Shown: piece by piece, positions 62,421 to 64,000 of the stretch | How positions within the stretch are numbered: the stretch's first letter is position 1 | Layout: every line of letters starts with the position of its first letter | Source: Apteryx mantelli | Taxonomy: Eukaryota > Chordata > Aves > Apterygiformes > Apterygidae | Length of the DNA: 64,000 bases | NCBI RefSeq assembly: GCF_036417845.1 | Contig: NC_089979.1 | Coordinates: 120,065,415-120,129,414 of the forward strand | Direction: 5' to 3' | Notes under the pieces: model-generated | Database searches by the model: none | What the model saw: the letters and a program-made list of their open reading frames with translations, nothing else | What the model was told of the DNA's origin: nothing | Made by a program: the position numbers and the translations under genes

Positions 62421-64000
62421 CTTAAGCACTCACAGGCTCCAGCATGAACTGTATGTGTTTATTATCTTATAAAACTAGAGCTGCAGTGAGTTGTCCTGAC
62501 CATTGAGTCACTTACTAATGAAGCCAGAATGCTACCTGAAAAATCACATGGGCCACTCTGCTTGTACAATTCCTGTATGTGCCATCTTCCAGGCAAAGGC
62601 CTTTGATTTCTGCAGAATTTGAGTTATAATTGAAAAGAAGTGCTTTTGACCCTGCAGTTAGCTGGATACACAGAGTGTAACTTGACCAGCTGCTCCCTTC
62701 CTAAGTGAGAAGCCTGCTTCCCTGGCTGTGCCGAGCTTCCCTGAGGTGTGAGACAACTACCTTGGGTAGAGCAGAGAGGCAGCGAGACGCACCACGTCGC
62801 TGCAATAAGGCTGTGTGGGAAATGCGGTGTGTCAGGGCTCCCACACTTCACCAGAAAGGGTTTGGGGCAGGCACATGAGTGGAGGCCTATATAGAGACAA
62901 GACCTTGAGGAATTCAGGTAGAAGGAAACTCTTCAAATGGGTCCACTTGTCATTTACCAGAAGACACAATAACTTGGGGCCCCGGATGAGTGTCTGGGAT
63001 AGAAGTGTAGAAGGAGTCCCACTAGCTGGTGAGAGAGGAGAGACAATTTCTCACTTGGATTTTGCCATGAACACAAGCTTTCCTGTTGGTCTTTGGCTTG
63101 AAGGTGTCAAAGGCCAAAGACATGAGAGTTACAGTTTGAATGTGTGGGAAGGAGAGTGAAAAAGCAGAGGAAACAGATAGAACAATTTCTTTATAGCTTG
63201 GCAATAAAAGATGTATTTCTGGGAAAGAGAGGTGAGAAACATGAAGCAAGAAAATGTCAAGAAAGATAAAAACATTTTAGAGAGAAGGGAAGATGGAGAC
63301 TATAAGGGGAAGCAAATCTTAAGAATGACAAATTTTCAATGACAAAAGAAAAAGTGGAGTGAAACTTAGCAGACAATGAAGACAGGAACAAGAAAGGAAG
63401 ATTAAGTAAGTAGCCTTTAAATTATATGAATGAGAAAATATTAGCAATATATATCAGTATGCTGTAAACAGAATACCAGCATGTAATCTTGTCAACAGCA
63501 GTGGTCCAGACTGGGAAATACACTCACACCAGCATTATTTCATCATTACTACTTTTTGGCTTAATTAATACAATTCTGATAAACATTATTGTGCTGGACA
63601 ATGAGAAACATGTATATTTGACATGGATCAAAGCAGATTCAATGGAAGAAACATATACATTCAATAAGGACAACTTTTAGCATGTTTTCTTTACAACCTC
63701 ACAGAATGTCTGAAGCAAAATTAGATTGGATAGTATATACAAAAGAGTGCCTTGCCATTTTCTTGATTGTTTTCCAGCAATATGTAGAGTGATTTCTTTT
63801 CTCTTTTTACTTAGGGTATGGTGGCCCCATTCCTAATTTTTCTCAGTCCTCCCATTTCTTTCCAAGCTCTTATTTTCTTTCTCCACCACTTCTGCCATTT
63901 TGGGGGCCAAAATCACAGTCAGTTATTCAGGCAACACACTGAAAATTTTGCCTGAAGTATGGAATCAAGTTCTTAATTCATCTCATGTCAGCTCTCTTTT

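Larger units (their letters stand above)
43833..64000. other. Intergenic region to right edge, no gene recognised
   Basis: About 20 kb of mostly AT-rich DNA. No open frame resembles a known protein. Recognised content is limited to the MIR-like relics and simple repeats listed separately, plus slightly GC-richer patches near 49800-50060, 56400-56580, 57340-57490 and 59040-59240 that I cannot assign. Confidence 0.7.

Noticed and set aside
1..64000. CRISPR arrays, tRNA or rRNA genes, bacterial-style operons, endogenous retrovirus genes
   Set aside because: Searched by eye on both strands; no spaced direct repeats, cloverleaf boxes, rRNA-like blocks, or retroviral gag/pol/env motifs were recognised.

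Overview
This window looks like bird nuclear DNA. It holds short coding exons in long introns, AT-rich spacer DNA, one GC-rich CpG-island promoter, and CR1 LINE fragments with the octamer-type tail (repeats of ATTCTGTG) typical of avian CR1. Old MIR-like SINE relics are also present. No operons, phage, CRISPR arrays or bacterial-style genes were seen. The exact species cannot be read from the sequence.

Layout. The left 27.6 kb is the 5' part of one protein-coding gene on the minus strand, recognisable as CDCP1 (CUB domain-containing protein 1). Six exons can be placed to the base by splice sites, reading phase and similarity to the mammalian protein: 27507-27579 (signal peptide), 10544-10747, 8751-9107, 6776-7144 (first CUB domain), 1125-1352 and 1-360. 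The last exon runs off the left edge. Together they encode about 530 residues. The rest of the ectodomain, the transmembrane helix and the cytoplasmic tail lie outside the window. Every internal junction has the same phase (phase 1). Intron 1 is about 16.8 kb. Intron 4 carries a decayed CR1 copy.

The promoter region (about 27.29-27.84 kb) is CpG-rich. It contains GC boxes, an ETS-type motif, G-tracts and a long (TCC)n/(GGA)n tract just upstream of the first exon.

From about 27.85 kb to the right edge (36 kb) I could not recognise any conserved gene. This stretch is AT-rich intergenic DNA containing a better-preserved 5'-truncated CR1 (about 42.89-43.78 kb), several MIR-like relics and simple repeats. 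Most open frames there are short chance ORFs.

I found no clearly novel biological system. The items most worth a second look are: the apparent loss of the dibasic protease site in the avian CDCP1 linker, a second in-frame splice acceptor at exon 5, an upstream start codon overlapping the CDCP1 start, an 83-bp perfect alternating purine-pyrimidine (Z-DNA-type) minisatellite in intron 1, and a 9-bp in-frame deletion that removes the catalytic aspartates from the older CR1 copy.
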